Assembly: GCA_963082975.1 (NCBI GenBank)
Contig: OY720348.1
Span: 75,913,719 to 75,977,718, forward strand
DNA length: 64,000 nt
Source of the DNA: Labia minor
Lineage: Eukaryota; Arthropoda; Insecta; Dermaptera; Spongiphoridae
Reading direction: 5' to 3'
Shown here: in pieces, positions 45,879 to 58,300 of the stretch
Layout of the letters: each line of letters opens with the position of its first letter
Numbering within the stretch: the stretch's first letter is position 1
The notes under the pieces: model-generated
Seen by the model: only the letters and a program-made list of their open reading frames with translations
The model's database searches: none
What the model was told of the DNA's origin: nothing
Program-made: the position numbers and the translations under genes

Positions 45879-46336
45879 TTGTAGATTGTATTCATTGAAT
45901 TTAATGAAAAATTGGAAGCAGAAATTTATATTGGCTATGCTAAAAATTAACCCATTTCACAAGCAACGGATAGGAATCCATGGATTCCCTAAATATGGAT
46001 TGATTCCAAAGAGATTTAAAAGGAAAGAAGTAATCAATTAAAGAAGAATGTAAAAGTAGAGTTAGGAAAGAGGAGAGGAGAGGTGGAATACGCAAAGAAT
46101 CATTGAAGAATGTAAATATTGTAATAGATTGGAATTCGTATCGGTCAGTTCACAAACATGGCGGCAGATACCATCTTCTATCTGCCAATATTCAAAAATA
46201 ATATCTAATTAAAACAATACATCACTTACTATCGTCTGTCGTTAATTATATAATGCTAGTAAAAATGAATCTATGTACCATTCATAAGAATATTTCTTTT
46301 AAATATTCTTATGAGGCAATATAATACCCGTGATTA
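45879..46336. other. Unassigned; HelB 5'-end scrap at 46211-46243
   Basis: 46211-46243 matches the HelB terminus (CAATACATC-CTTACTATCGTC). It is immediately followed by ATAATGCTAGTAAAAAT, which resembles the start of HelC. The remainder is AT-rich. Confidence 0.5.
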
Positions 46337-46880
46337 AGGTGAATGTACCAGTAGTTGACACTATAAGAACAACTGTATGAGAAAAATTGGATATCTTCTA
46401 TTTTTTATCAGATATCAATATGAGTTTTGGGTGATATGATTCATTGGTTAATAATGAAGAATTTCTCTGCAAACCAATGCAATTTTCTATTTTCTTTTAT
46501 TTTTTATAATTTTTTTAACATTAGCATCTAAAAGCACCAGTAGTTAACAACCTTAAAATTAGGTAATATGGACATTCAATTAATAATATTTAATATTGAT
46601 GTCAAAAATAAAATAATAAAAATTAGTGATTTGCTTCCTTAAGCATTCGAAGAACAAAATATTTAAATATCCATTAGTTTGATTCTATAACAAGTAATTG
46701 TGCCGTTTACACAGAGGATGATTCAAAACTTTTATATTTACACATCTTCAATGGAGAAGGAATTACTTTCATATAAACCGCGCATTTAGAAATGTTTAGA
46801 CAGATATAAGCCTTATTATCCGATATTCATTGTACAAGTGTCAACTACTAGTACACTGTCAACTACAGGTATATTTACCT
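46337..46880. mobile_element. TA-flanked MITE with GTAGTTGACA repeats
   Basis: 544 bp bounded by TA. The left end AGGTGAATGTACCAGTAGTT continues GACA; the right end is the inverse of AGGTAAATATACCTGTAGTT plus GACA. The GTAGTTGACA-like unit recurs inside (a diverged copy near 46535 and again at 46840-46855). TA duplication suggests the Tc1/mariner group. Non-coding. Confidence 0.75.
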
Positions 46881-47633
46881 TAATACTTTTTTATACATTT
46901 TGAAAGAGAAAATAATAAAGTATCCATTATTTTATCATAACCAAGAAAGTAAAGAAAAAATAAACTTTTATTTTGGAGTTGTTTAGAAAGAAAATCTGTG
47001 ATTGAAAATAAGATTGAAACTTCTTTCTTCTAATTTCCTAGTGTTGATGAACGAAACATTTTAGCAAGATGTTAATAGTAATTGAATTTAGTGAAGCAAT
47101 ATTGGGAAGTTCAATTTGTCCGTATTTTGTCCTATAAAATTATTTAATAAATATAAAGTTATTTGCCGTAAATTGAGCCTGACTTTTGCTAAGTGATGAT
47201 GTGCTAGTTGCCTAAAATGAACCAATGGAATAATAATAAAAAACTGAATAAATATCAACAAATTTGTTTTAAATTAAATAACGTTTAAAGTGTAATAATT
47301 AAATGAATACTCAATTCACAATTAAATTATTGTTAATTAACTAACAATTTAATTAAATAATGAATTAATAATAGCCCTCTAAATTCATATTGTACAAGGT
47401 TTCTCATTTCTCTCTTGAAATGGAGGGGAGGGGGAACTGTCCGGTCTAATTTAGAAAACCTTAATTGGGTCCATTACAAGATTTTTTTTATTTTTTAAAT
47501 ATCTCATTAAAATTAATAAATATCTATTGCTTATGTTGAATGATCTATGATATGTAGATCTATTACTTATTGGAATGAAGACAAGGGTAGGAAAATCAAA
47601 ATGGGAGTGTCTGTCATATATCCAAGAAAATAA
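46881..47633. other. AT-rich, nothing recognised
   Basis: No repeat or coding signal. Confidence 0.5.
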
Positions 47634-48249
47634 GTTGACCTGTGGCCAGGTCCGAACCGACCGACGGTTTGAAATAAATTAATTCCAAGCTACAGAAACA
47701 ATTTCAAATAATTTTAATATATCTATTATTGTAATAAAAAACAGATAGGCATAGAACATAAATATTTTTAATTTTATTTTATTTATAATATATATGTAAG
47801 ACCAGGCTGTGACGTCATGAATGGCTGGATGACGTCATATAATTTTAAATCAAGAAAAAACTAATATAGATGATTTTTCTCGAGGATAAAACCAATACAA
47901 AGTCCATGATTCGTGGTGATATATAAAAAAATCTCCTCATGTGAAATTTAGTGTGAAAATAACCCTTCCCTTCCTATCGTCGATCGCTAATACTACCACT
48001 TCCGGTTTCCGGATTTGCACCAAAAGTTGATCAATTCATCCCACTGATGCATTAAGTTTATATACCAAATTTCATCAAAATCGGTTGAGCCGTTCAGGCT
48101 GTACACATCTATACGGACGGACAGACATCATGCTAAAAATACTTTTTTCTGTTAAGAAAATGCTTGATTCGTGGAGATATGTAAAAATCTCCACATGTGA
48201 AATTTGGTGTGAAAACAATACATCCCTTACTATCGTCGGTCGGTAAAAA
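47634..48249 (-). mobile_element. HelB, full-length reference copy
   Basis: 616 bp. In biological orientation the 5' end TTTTACCGACCGACGATAGT has its inverted counterpart CGTCGGTCGGT just inside the 3' end, followed by the hairpin GACCTGGCCACAGGTC and AAC before TT. The interior carries two TGACGTCA sites 20 bp apart (47810, 47830), the block TTGATGAAATTTGGTATA and a short GTCC repeat. This is the same layout as HelA with unrelated terminal sequence. Non-coding. Confidence 0.82.
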
Positions 48250-48561
48250 TAGGTTTAACATCACCATATATATACATATAAAATTTAAATTATAAATGAA
48301 TTATTACTATTATTAATGTTGCTATTAGCAGAGAGTAAATTATAATATGTGCCTGTTTGCCACATATTGGCAGGTATTGGGTTTATAGGGTTATTATTCA
48401 TTTGTTTACAGTTCTCGATTAAAATAGATATTAATAGATATTAATAAACAGATATTAGATTTTCCTACAAACAGATAAATTGGTAGTGGTAGTGTTTATA
48501 TAAGAGTTAACAAAATAGAGTACATTTTTCTGGTATATAATATATAAATAATTTCATTATA
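48250..48561. other. AT-rich spacer
   Basis: No signal recognised. Confidence 0.5.
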
Positions 48562-49066
48562 AGAAGGCAGGTCAATAAGTCCGTGACTTTTTGAATGAAA
48601 TACAGGTTTTTGGATCAAAAATTATTTTATTTTTCAACGTAGTCTCCTTTGAGCTCTATACACTTCGTCCAACCTTTCTCCAATTGTTTTATCCATTCCG
48701 AAAAATAAAATTTGTCGAGGACATCATAATAGATATTAATTTGTGAGATGATTTCATCGTTGGAGTCCAATCTCATTCCGTCGAGCCATTTCTTCAGGTT
48801 TAGAATCAAGAAATAATCACTGGGGACGAAATCAGGAGAATAGGGCGGATGAGAGAGCAATTCGTATCCCAATTCATGGATTTTCATGAAAATTCACTTT
48901 TTTCAATTTTCTTCTCTAATCACGAGGTAGTCTGCTATTAATGAATGTCAAATAAAAACTAAAAGACCCAGCTGAAATTTCGACAAGGTTCAGCTGACAG
49001 TTGCCTGCTGATAGGAGTACTGAGACGGGAAACTCAAAAAGTCACGGACTTCTCGACCTACCCTCG
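48562..49066 (-). mobile_element. Internally deleted mariner, copy 2, both TIRs present
   Basis: 505 bp between TA dinucleotides. Termini AGTCCGTGACTTTTTGA at both ends in inverted orientation, preceded by GGTCAATA or GGTCGAGA. The deletion structure is the same as at 22857: 5' leader joined directly to the last third of the transposase gene. Confidence 0.9.
48627..48887 (-). pseudogene. Mariner transposase C-terminal fragment
   Basis: 86 codons with HPPYSPDFVPSDYF, LKKWLDGMRL and a normal mariner C-terminus (KCIELKGDYVEK). The third catalytic Asp is present; the first two and the DNA-binding domain are missing. Confidence 0.9.
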
Positions 49067-49131
49067 TACACATATGTAAAGAAATTTAGATTAAATTAAT
49101 TTAAATTTTAAAAAAATAAATATTTTTATAA

Positions 49132-49168
<37 letters not shown>

Positions 49169-50205
49169 ATAATAAAAAAATAGATATAAAAAGTATTCTC
49201 ATCTCATACTTTAGATAGGATATGAATGGATTTTCAACTGCTTAGATAAGCCACATCCACTTAAATTAATTCAATATAATAAATCACATTGGTTTTAAGA
49301 TTTAAAAAAATAAATACATAAAATACAATAATTAATACTATTATTAATATTAGTAAAATATAAAATTATAAATAGAGGCTGATCTAAATATTTTTTTCAT
49401 AAAATCGTTGGCTTTAAAATTTATATAAATTAATAACTTATTTTATCGTTAATTATTTTTTAATGAAATGATAAGTTCATTTCAGAAGAAAACTGGAGAT
49501 GTGTGGTAATTTAATTTAATTTATCTTTTATTAAAATATTTATACATTAATTTCAATTTTGATAAATTACTTTCACTGGCCTGGTCATCTGCATTCAACT
49601 CATTTTTTTTTTCTTTTTTGAAAAACTATAATCATATCTATTTGCATATATTAGAAAATCAGAAGATGAAAAGAGGCCGAAAACAAGATCTAAACGTTTT
49701 CCAAATGAAACCCCCGCAAGTCATTTTTATCTGAAAATTTTTCAAACAACAACTCTTCGAGATATCTTACGCTCCTCCCCACCCCCAGTCAGCCCCGTGG
49801 TTCACTCTCTCAGGCAGTAGGCTGGAAATATTAAATGAATACGCAAGGGATTATTAATCGCCTAATATTATTTCACTAGTGGCATTAATCATTAATGTTA
49901 TGCATGGGATATAAGCAACTTGAAGGATATTCAAAAAAAATATATATATATATATATATATATAATCAATTTTCCTGCCTTTAAATTTTTTCATTGGATA
50001 TGTTTTTGGAACGGATCAATATTTATAGTAACGAAAGGGCTCCGTCCCGTTCTCGTTTTACTGCATGTCATTTCGCGATTTTTGATAATCCATTGCGCGC
50101 GGTTCTCCAAGGTCATATAATAGACACGAAAATTCTTCTTTGAAATCAAAATATAGAGTGATTTATTTAAACAATATATATATGTTGGTTTAGATTTCAG
50201 TGAAA
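49067..50205. other. AT-rich, then a unique GC-richer stretch
   Basis: TA tracts near 49137-49164 and 49940-49965. 49735-49830 is GC-rich and unrepeated. On the minus strand 50110-49985 reads RAQWIIKNREMTCSKTRTGR, coding-like but unidentified. Confidence 0.35.
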
Positions 50206-50700
50206 GTTATTATTATTATTATTATTTTCCGAGCTGTTACACTTACTCGGCACTAGGTGCCGGTAAAGTTTCACCTGCCCTTTCAGCTTTCTTTTTCCTG
50301 GGCTAGGTTCGGCCGATACGGAGAGGGAGTTCAACCTAACCCATACGCCTTGGATAATAACAATTTTCATCCGAGGAACTTCCGGACGATATGGCATGTC
50401 TGGAGCATAACTGCTCTTTGGCCTATCCTTATGATGTTGGTAGGCAGGTCCAGTTCCTCGATTATCCTTTTTAGCTTGTTAGACACAATGCCCTCTGCGG
50501 AGATGACTATCGGGAGTATCCTCACCTCATCTAATTTCCATATTTTTTTGATTTGGACAGCCAGTTCCTCATATTTGATCACTTTTTCGGTTTCCGTTTT
50601 TTTTATCAGGGATATAATCACATATTTTTGTGAGATTATACGGGGTTTTGCTAGTCGAAAAATTGGCGTAATCTGGATATATTTGAATTAACCCCCCTCT
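50206..50700 (-). pseudogene. 5'-truncated LINE with C-terminal coding relic and (AAT)n tail
   Basis: The minus-strand frame (about 50642 to 50367) contains KVIKYEELAVQIKKIWKL, ILPIVISAEGIVSN, LKRIIEELDLP and TCHIVRKFLG, matching the conserved C-terminus of a widespread group of non-LTR retrotransposons (EK--KY-DL--EI-R-W, -PIVIGA-G-V---L, ---A-L---RI-RK-L). The 3' UTR follows, and the element ends in an (AAT)n tail (plus strand 50206-50227), the typical LINE 3' terminus. Only the last ~500 bp were inserted. Confidence 0.8.
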
Positions 50701-51125
50701 AAAGTGTCTCCTATAAGAGACAAGATTTCATTTTTTTTTCCTCTTTTTTATGAAGCTATGCTAGGTATTCTCCTTCATCCAAATAAATTTTATTTTTTGA
50801 ATGATCAGGGGTGGGGGAAAGGGTAAGTGTAAGGGAATAGAGATGGAAAGGAGTCAACGCGGGTAAAGGAATCATGAGCTCACGTGAGGGCAGGGGCGCT
50901 ACTCCCTGAAGTAGAAATCTTTTCTATTGGGATGATAGAGAAGTGACTACCCGTTACCCATCAAAATCTTTCAAATAAGTCTTGCTATCTATTTTTTCTA
51001 TTATTATTGATATTTTTAGAAATAATAATTATTTTTTACATAAAAATTATTGTTTATTCTATATTTTTCAATCCTTTTGTCTATTAATCTACTTATTTAA
51101 TATCTTTTCAGGTTATACTTTAGAT
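50701..51125. other. Nothing recognised
   Basis: Includes a G-rich stretch at 50808-50900 and AT-rich sequence. Confidence 0.45.
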
Positions 51126-51554
51126 CAGTGTTTCTTAACCTTTCTAGAGAGTCGCACCCCATTGAATCTCAAAATATATCTCCGCACCCCCATTGAAAAA
51201 TGTGTTTTAATTTTTTTAGTCTAGAAAAATACATTTTTTGCGAAACTTATTGTTTATTGTTTATTGAAAAACATTGTACATTTTATATAAATACAAAACT
51301 ATATTATTTTTATTAATGACTAGTCTGTTGTTGTTTGTTCATTATTATACTGGCGAAGCGAGGTTCCTTTTTTGAAAGACATACGCGTAAGTCATCACTT
51401 GCATTTTAGGTTCCTAGCAATTTTTATGAGCTTCAATATTGGGGACATTATTGCAGATTTCAAATATTTTATAATAAGAAATTTAATAAATGATATTTAA
51501 TAATTTTTATGGTTAGGTAGGGGCTTCTCCCGCACCCCCGGTTAAGAACCACTG
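51126..51554. mobile_element. hAT-type MITE, CAGTGTTTCTTAACC family
   Basis: 429 bp with termini CAGTGTTTCTTAACC and GGTTAAGAACCACTG and a perfect 8-bp duplication CTTTAGAT on both sides. Subterminal GCACCCC occurs at both ends in the same orientation (CGCACCCCATTG, CGCACCCCCGG). Non-coding. Confidence 0.92.
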
Positions 51555-51792
51555 CTTTAGATTTACCTTTTGATCTCTCCATTACCTATTACTAATTTAT
51601 CTATTTTATCTTATATGATTTTAGGATAGGTACTATAAACCAACAAATATTTTTTATATATATTTTTTTTTAATAATAAATACATAATTTATAAAAAATA
51701 AAATAAATTTTATTATAATAATTTACTATTATCATATATATTTAATCTTACTATACTTACTATATATATATATATATATATATTAATACTAT

Positions 51793-52097
51793 CAGATTTA
51801 TCAGGGATATAATCACGTATTTTTGTGAGATTGTTTTCTCGACGTTTCGGCACCCATTTTGGCGCCATTTTCAAGAGATTATTTAGGTGGAAATATTTTT
51901 GGGATTCTGGGTGTTAGTCTGTGTGACCAAGGGTTAATATCGGGATTTTGGGTTGATAGGTTGGGTGGTTTTGTACTCACTGCAGCCTCGGGCTGTTGCG
52001 GACGTGTACCAGGATTACCCAGGATTCTTCGAAGCTCTACAGCAACATCGAGAAAAGAATCTCACAAAAATACATAAATATATCCCTGATAAATCTG
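51793..52097. repeat. 49-bp inverted repeat around a 207-bp unique core
   Basis: Arms 51793-51841 and 52049-52097 are reverse complements with four mismatches. The core holds GACGTTTCGGCACCCATTTT. About 33 bp of the arm (TTATCAGGGATATAATCAC plus TATTTTTGTGAGATT) also lies at 50608-50642 inside the LINE relic, so the arms may be two inverted LINE pieces or the TIRs of a MITE. The core resembles ends of Penelope-like elements. Confidence 0.7.
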
Positions 52098-52099
52098 AG

Positions 52100-52103
<4 letters not shown>

Positions 52104-52138
<35 letters not shown>
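52104..52138. repeat. (AT)n microsatellite
   Basis: About 17 perfect AT units. Comparable tracts lie at 25272-25312, 27258-27294, 38754-38784, 55389-55419 and 63467-63501. Confidence 0.95.
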
Positions 52139-52140
<2 letters not shown>

Positions 52141-52698
52141 GTAATCATAAAAAACGTTTTTTGATATCGAAGTAATTTAAATATATTTCAGATAAGTAAT
52201 TATTTCAAAATGATGCTATTAAAACTCAATACATTTTTTTTAAATTAAAGGGATCTGTTATCTAATTAGTGAGTGAATTAAATACCACTTTAAAATATTC
52301 TCGATGTCAGCTGAACGACGGTGTAATTAAATATATAACGAGATAAAAGGTAACTCGTAGAGCCAAGATTATCCAGATATTTTTTATTTAATCTTTTATC
52401 AAAAAAATGTAATGTAGTAGAATGTGAGGGACTGTAAAGGAGGATTAATAAAATTTTATAAAATAACAATTAATATTAAAAATTTTTATTTTATTAATTT
52501 CAACTTAAAAATGTTTAGAGAATATGTATTCACAATATAATATATGAGTATATTAAATAATAAATATTATTCGAAATAGAGAATAAATGTTTATATGTAC
52601 ATACATTATAAATTCAGTTCAAGTTCAGGATATAATAAATAACTTAAAATAGTAAGAGTATAATAATTCTAAAAAACTATTAAATTAATAAATAATAA
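52139..52698. other. AT-rich, nothing recognised
   Basis: No repeat or coding signal. Confidence 0.5.
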
Positions 52699-53970
52699 GC
52701 TGGAGTGTCTCCACTCGACTATCTCGCAATTTGAATTAGATTAAATAACACATAATATGTTATATTTAAATTAAATTTAATTAAGTATAAATTATAAATT
52801 AAAATTAATAAATAATATTTATTAAACCAGCGCTTGTTTGGGTCTTTGCTGATGGATATTTGTAATGAATTAATTAATATATTCCAAAGATGATGATGAG
52901 AGCATTAAAAAATGAAAAATGAAATCAAGATAACGTTTAGAAGTAAAAATCAAATAATTTAATCCAAAAAAGAGTGGATAGAAAACAAATAAATAATATT
53001 TCTAATTAAAGAGAATGAATAAAATACTTATTAATGAATTACCTGGCAAGGTGGACGGACAAACAGCCCAACCGAACACATTCACTTTGCAATGGAAACT
53101 AAAAGATTTTATTAAATAAATATTAAAATAAATAAATTTTAATTCTATTTTTATTTATCTTCTGTTTTTCCATGAAATTTGGCTGAGTGACTTATCGCTC
53201 TCATTACTGGAATTGGGCTGGTGAGCTCCCTTTTACTTTTTATTTCAAGCAAAATAATATTATCGAATGTATATTATAATCATAATTTATTTTATTTATT
53301 TTCTAAAATAATTTAAAAAAGAATATATTGACTGATAATCATTTTTTAAGAATCAGATATTTATTAAATAAAATAAATAAATTATAAAATATATTATATT
53401 TATAATTATTATTAATAAATATATATTAAATTATTAATATATTAAATATAATTGCAGTGGTAAATTTATATTATTATAAATTATAAATTAATACATACTA
53501 TTTATTAAACCAGCGCGTGTTTGGCTCTTAGTTGATGGCACCATCATGATTTGCAGTGTTAAAAAATTAATTTCGGTTATTTCAGCGATTCAACCAAGCT
53601 GAAATTCTATATATAGCAGTTTTATACAATTTTTAATAATGTGAAAAACTATCAATCATATATCTTTAATATCACGGTCACTTTAGAGGAAAATAAATGT
53701 AAACGTTATAAGTAATGACCCTCTTCCGGTTCAGCAACATTTCTCAAAATTTGATAGAAAACTACGAATTTTGAATAATGCCCGTGTACCAAATTTCATG
53801 ATTCTAACTTAAACCGTTTTTGCGTAATCTTGACTACATACACACACTCACAGGCATTTTTCTCAACCTTAGTGAAAATGAATCAGGGACCTTCAAAACG
53901 TATAAAAACATAAAAATCTCGAGATCGAAAATTTTCATGATCGCAATACTATCTCTGTCGTGATGGTAAA
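52699..53970 (-). mobile_element. HelA variant with replaced interior, copy 2, followed by normal HelA
   Basis: The left ~155 bp are the HelA 3' end. From GATGGATATTTGTAATG to about 53407 it matches the variant insert at 20490-21035. Near 53480 normal HelA resumes, repeating the stretch TATTTATTAAACCAGCGC that already occurred before the insert, and runs to the 5' end at 53970 (ACTATCTCTGTCGTGATGGT, hairpin decayed). So the insert is flanked by a partial HelA duplication. Confidence 0.78.
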
Positions 53971-54711
53971 AAGTATTAAAAAATTAATTAATGTTTTAAA
54001 TATCGATATTAATGTTGTTGGTAGCACATGGAGGGAGGTTTAAGATTCTAGGAAATGAATGAAAACGTTAAATGGGGGTGTAATAATAATCGCCGGATAT
54101 ATGATTCAAAATGAATAATATATCAGTATGAGGAAGCAGTGAAAAGAGAGAAAGAGAGAGGGGGGGAGAGAAGAGGGTGGTTGGCTATGTACTCGTATTC
54201 GGCTGGTGGATACCTTCTCTAATATTAATTGAAATGGCTAAATATTCATCATATCCCTTGGATCATGTATTTAAATAAAAAATAAATAAAGAAAGAAAGG
54301 GTTACAACGGTTATGCATTCAAGAATATTTAATTGGAATAATAATGGAATCAGTGTGAAGGTGTGATAACAAACCAAAAAAGAACATTTAAAAGTCATTC
54401 AAATCACAAGATGGATGGAAAGGGGGTCTTATACCTAAATGTATGGCAATCCATGAAGACCCCCTCTACCCAGTGTAAAGGAATGAACTTATATACTCAA
54501 ATTCAAAATATGAAAATGTTAAAAAAATGTATCATATTAACTAAATAGTATCGTCTTTTGGATGGAAGATTAATTCATGATTAATTTTATAAAAATGTTA
54601 AATAATGTAATATCGCAATCTGGCAAGAGTAGAAATTTCTTATGAAAATAATTTTTCTTATAGGGATAAAAAATTAATCTTCAATGTGAGATTAATAATT
54701 TTTAAAAATAA
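53971..54711. other. Unassigned
   Basis: A purine-rich run (54140-54178, GA and G) and otherwise AT-rich sequence. Frames at 54363-54548 are Lys/Asn-rich and unsupported. Confidence 0.45.
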
Positions 54712-55323
54712 GTTGACCTGTGGCCAGGCGCAGAACCAACCGACGCGGTTTGAAATAAATTAATTTAAAGATACAGAAACAATTTCAAATAATTTTAATA
54801 TATCTATTAATGCAATAAAAAACAGATAGGCATAGAAGATAAATATTTTTAATTTTATTTTATTTATAATATATAAGGAGGAGCTGGCTGTGACGTCATG
54901 AAGGGCTGGATGACGTCATATAATTTTAAATTAAGAAAAAACTAATGAAGATGATTTTTCCCGAGGATAAAACCAAGACAAAGTGCATGATTCGTGGAGA
55001 TATGCAAAAAATCACCTCGTGTGAAATTTGGTGTGAAAACAATACCTCCCTTCCTATCGACGATTGCTAATACTACCACTTCCGGTTTCCGGATATACAC
55101 CAAAAGTTGATCAATTAATCAAATTGATGCATTAAGTAAATATACCAAATTTCATCAAAATCCGTTGAACCGTTCAAGCTGTACACATCTATACGGACAG
55201 ACGGACAGACGGACGGACGGATAGACATCATGGTAAATTTGATTAGTGGAGATATGTAAAAATCACCACATGTGAACTTTGGTGTGAAAACAATACCTCC
55301 CTTACTATCGTCGGTCGGTAAAA
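54712..55323 (-). mobile_element. HelB, full-length copy 3
   Basis: Both ends present: right end ACTATCGTCGGTCGGTAAA, left end with hairpin (GACCTGTGGCCAGGCG, diverged). Two TGACGTCA sites at 54891 and 54911, again 20 bp apart. The GGAC repeat is extended (55196-55224). Confidence 0.82.
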
Positions 55324-55385
55324 TGAACGCTATGTACCTTAAATTTATCGTGACACACATACGGACACGGCAAATAGCTATATAA

Positions 55386-55421
<36 letters not shown>

Positions 55422-56026
55422 CTATCTGTCCGAATGTCAAGACTAGTTTAAAAAACATGCCGTGAGAAATTTTATTTTCAATTTTATAATTTTCTGCCCC
55501 AGGAAAAATATTTTTCAAGTCGACTGCTTATTGATGAGATAATATATTTTGAAAATCGAAATTTATAATTAAAATATCTATATAAGATACGTTATCTTAT
55601 TGCTGTTAATTATTTAATATTTACTATAATTGATATTTTTTATATATAAATATTATATTAAGTATACGAGGACTGTTCAAAAGAAAAGGTGAATTTTGAA
55701 TATTCGCGGGCTGTGTACATTCGATTAAGGAAAATTTTTTTGTTCTGTTGGTATACATATGTTGACATTATCAGCCATTTTGGATTAGTAGTTTGTTTTT
55801 GACAATTGAAAAAAAAGATTTTTTACTTAAATATATAGAATTAATAAAATTTTATTAAACCTCCTTTAACACAATTATTTTATACTTAATTTATTATTTA
55901 TCATTGATTCTTTAAATTGTAGTTTCTATATATATTCAAGAGATCACTCACCATAACAAAAATAATAAGAGATTTGGTTACAACAATATTTTCTTCACCA
56001 GTTAGCTGAATACTGATCATATATAT
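55324..56026. other. Mostly AT-rich, with a mariner-end fragment at 55666-55820
   Basis: ATACGAGGACTGTTCAAAAG at 55663 resembles a mariner TIR and the following 140 bases a mariner 5' region; no right end found. TA tract at 55389-55419. Confidence 0.4.
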
Positions 56027-56291
56027 CAGTGATTCTCAATCTTTTTTTTACCGCGGCACACTTTTAACGGTTTAAAAATTTATAGGCAGAAAAAGAAAAA
56101 GTTAAGTGTAAAAGTTTACCATATTGTAAAAGAGTGGTCCCAAAAACGGTTTCCCTCTTTTTTTTGGAACCAAATTCAAAAGATTTAGAAAAAAAAGTCC
56201 GAAATTTTTAAGAGCCTCATAATCTAGCGGCACATTTTTGAAAATCTCGCGGCACCCTAAAGTGCCGCAGCACAGTGGTTGAGAATCACTG
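56027..56291. mobile_element. hAT-type MITE, AGTGATTCTCAACC family, copy 6
   Basis: Termini CAGTGATTCTCAATC and GGTTGAGAATCACTG; flanks ATATATAT on both sides (8 bp, within a TA-rich site). Confidence 0.88.
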
Positions 56292-56870
56292 ATATATATT
56301 TTTATATATATATATATATATATTTATTTATTTATTTATAATTGTGTTTTCTACATTTCTATTTCTATTTTATTATTATACGAATATAATTTGGAGATTC
56401 TATTATTTTTCGTTAAAATTAAATTGATGCAATGTTTCATTGTAAAATTTTCATCATTGAAATAAATAGTAACTTTTATTGCGGAATAACAAAATCATAT
56501 TACAAAAACTCAACTTCATCAGTGCAAAATTTATCTTTTAAATTAAAAAGACCGACTACTTAAAATCATGGTATTAATTTTTTTTTTTAAAGAAAATGAA
56601 TTTGACGGTGCGGGAAAACGATTTTTACTTCGTTATTATTCTTAGCGAAGTGTTTTAAAGTTAAATAGAAACTTGAGAAGGAGATAGAAGAAAAGAGGCG
56701 TGGTGGGGGGAATGTTAGTGGAAAAAAATACAAATCAATATATCGATAAGTACAAAATATATATATTTTAGAATTTTAATTATTATTATATTGTTATTTC
56801 ATTGTTATGATAATATATACTATATATATGGATAGATAAATAGATAGATAAAGATGATGATATAAAATAA
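56292..56870. other. AT-rich, nothing recognised
   Basis: TA tracts and no other signal. Confidence 0.5.
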
Positions 56871-57220
56871 GCTGGAGTGTCTCCACTGGACTATCTCGCA
56901 ATTTGAATTGGTTTAATTAACATATATTATATTTAAATTAAATTTAATTAATTATAAATTATAAATTAAAATTATTAATTCATATTTATTAAACCAGCGC
57001 ATGTTTGGCTCTTTGTTGATGGCACCATGTCACGTGCTTGCGCGTGATTGCCAGTTAACGCGTTAAAAAATTAATTCCGGTACTTTCAGCGATTCAATCA
57101 AGCTGAAATTCTATAAATTTTGAATAATGCCCATCTACTAAATTTCATGATTCTAGCTCAAACCGTTTTTGCTTAATCTTGTCTACATACACACACACAC
57201 ACATCTGGCGAGATAGTAAA
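56871..57220 (-). mobile_element. HelA, internally deleted mini-copy
   Basis: 350 bp with both extreme ends but two internal deletions: from GAAATTCTATA to AATTTTGAATAATG, and from the CA microsatellite directly to ATCTGGCGAGATAGT. The retained parts are the AT-rich 3' half, the CGGTTTGAGCTAG block and the termini. Confidence 0.88.
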
Positions 57221-57703
57221 TAAGAATAACCTAATTTCGGGAATTACTTTTGAATAAATTGAAAAAAATTAATTTCAAAAGCAATCAGGAATAAATTTTA
57301 GTGTGTTTTTGTGTGTGGATTGTATATTTTTATTTTCATTTTATTTATCTATTAAATCAAATAATAAATAATTTTGTTATTAATATTTATTTATTTATTC
57401 TGCATTCCCTAATTAGACGATAAATCCTAATTAAAGTCTCCCATCAGGCAATCGGCATATTAGTTTTCATTCATTTTGAATATAATCAGCTCATAAATAA
57501 CACGTACTAGAAATATTTTAAAGACAAGGAGTGGGGGAAAGTGATGTCCAATTAAAATAGCATATTATTTGTATTGGTAGAATTAGAAAGACTTTCCACT
57601 CTTACATTGAATTTATGTTTTGATTAATAAGAAAATTTTTGCAATTCAATTATTATTTAATAGACGATGAGAAGAGAGCCAAAGAGAACATAAATTTAAA
57701 AAA
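57221..57703. other. AT-rich, nothing recognised
   Basis: No repeat or coding signal between two HelA copies. Confidence 0.5.
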
Positions 57704-58300
57704 TCTGGAGTGTCTCGACTAGAATATCTCGCAATTTGAATTAGATTAAATAACACATAATATGTTATATTTAAATTAAATTTAATTAAGTATAAATTAT
57801 AAATTAAAATTAATAAATAATATTTATTAAACCAGCGCGTATTTGGCTCTTTGTTGTTGGCACCATGTCATGTGCTGGCGCGTGATTGTTAGTTAACGTG
57901 TTAAAAAATTATTTCTGGTAATTTCAGCGATTCAATCAAGCTGAAATTCTATATATAGCAGTTTTATACAATTTTCTAATCATGTGTGTAAAACTATCAA
58001 ATATCTATCTTTATTTTTACCGTCACTTTAGAGGAAAAAAATCAAAACGTTGTAGGTAATGACCCTCTTCCAATTGAGCTACATTTCTCAAAAGTTAATA
58101 GAAAACTACGAATTTTGAATAATGCCCGTATACCAAATTTCATTATTCTAGCTCAAACCGTCTTTGCGTAATCTTGTCTACACATACACACACACACAGA
58201 CATTTTTCTCAACTTTAGTGAAAATGGGGCCCTTAAAAACAAAAATCTAGACATCGAAAATTTTCATGAGCCCAACACTATCTCTGGCGAGATAGTAAAA
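57704..58300 (-). mobile_element. HelA, full-length
   Basis: 597 bp, both ends present, 3' hairpin diverged (TGGAGTGTCTCGA). CA microsatellite at 58181-58198. Confidence 0.88.

Noticed and set aside
50257..50691. 144-codon plus-strand frame
   Set aside because: Shadow of the LINE relic, whose minus-strand frame matches a known LINE C-terminus.
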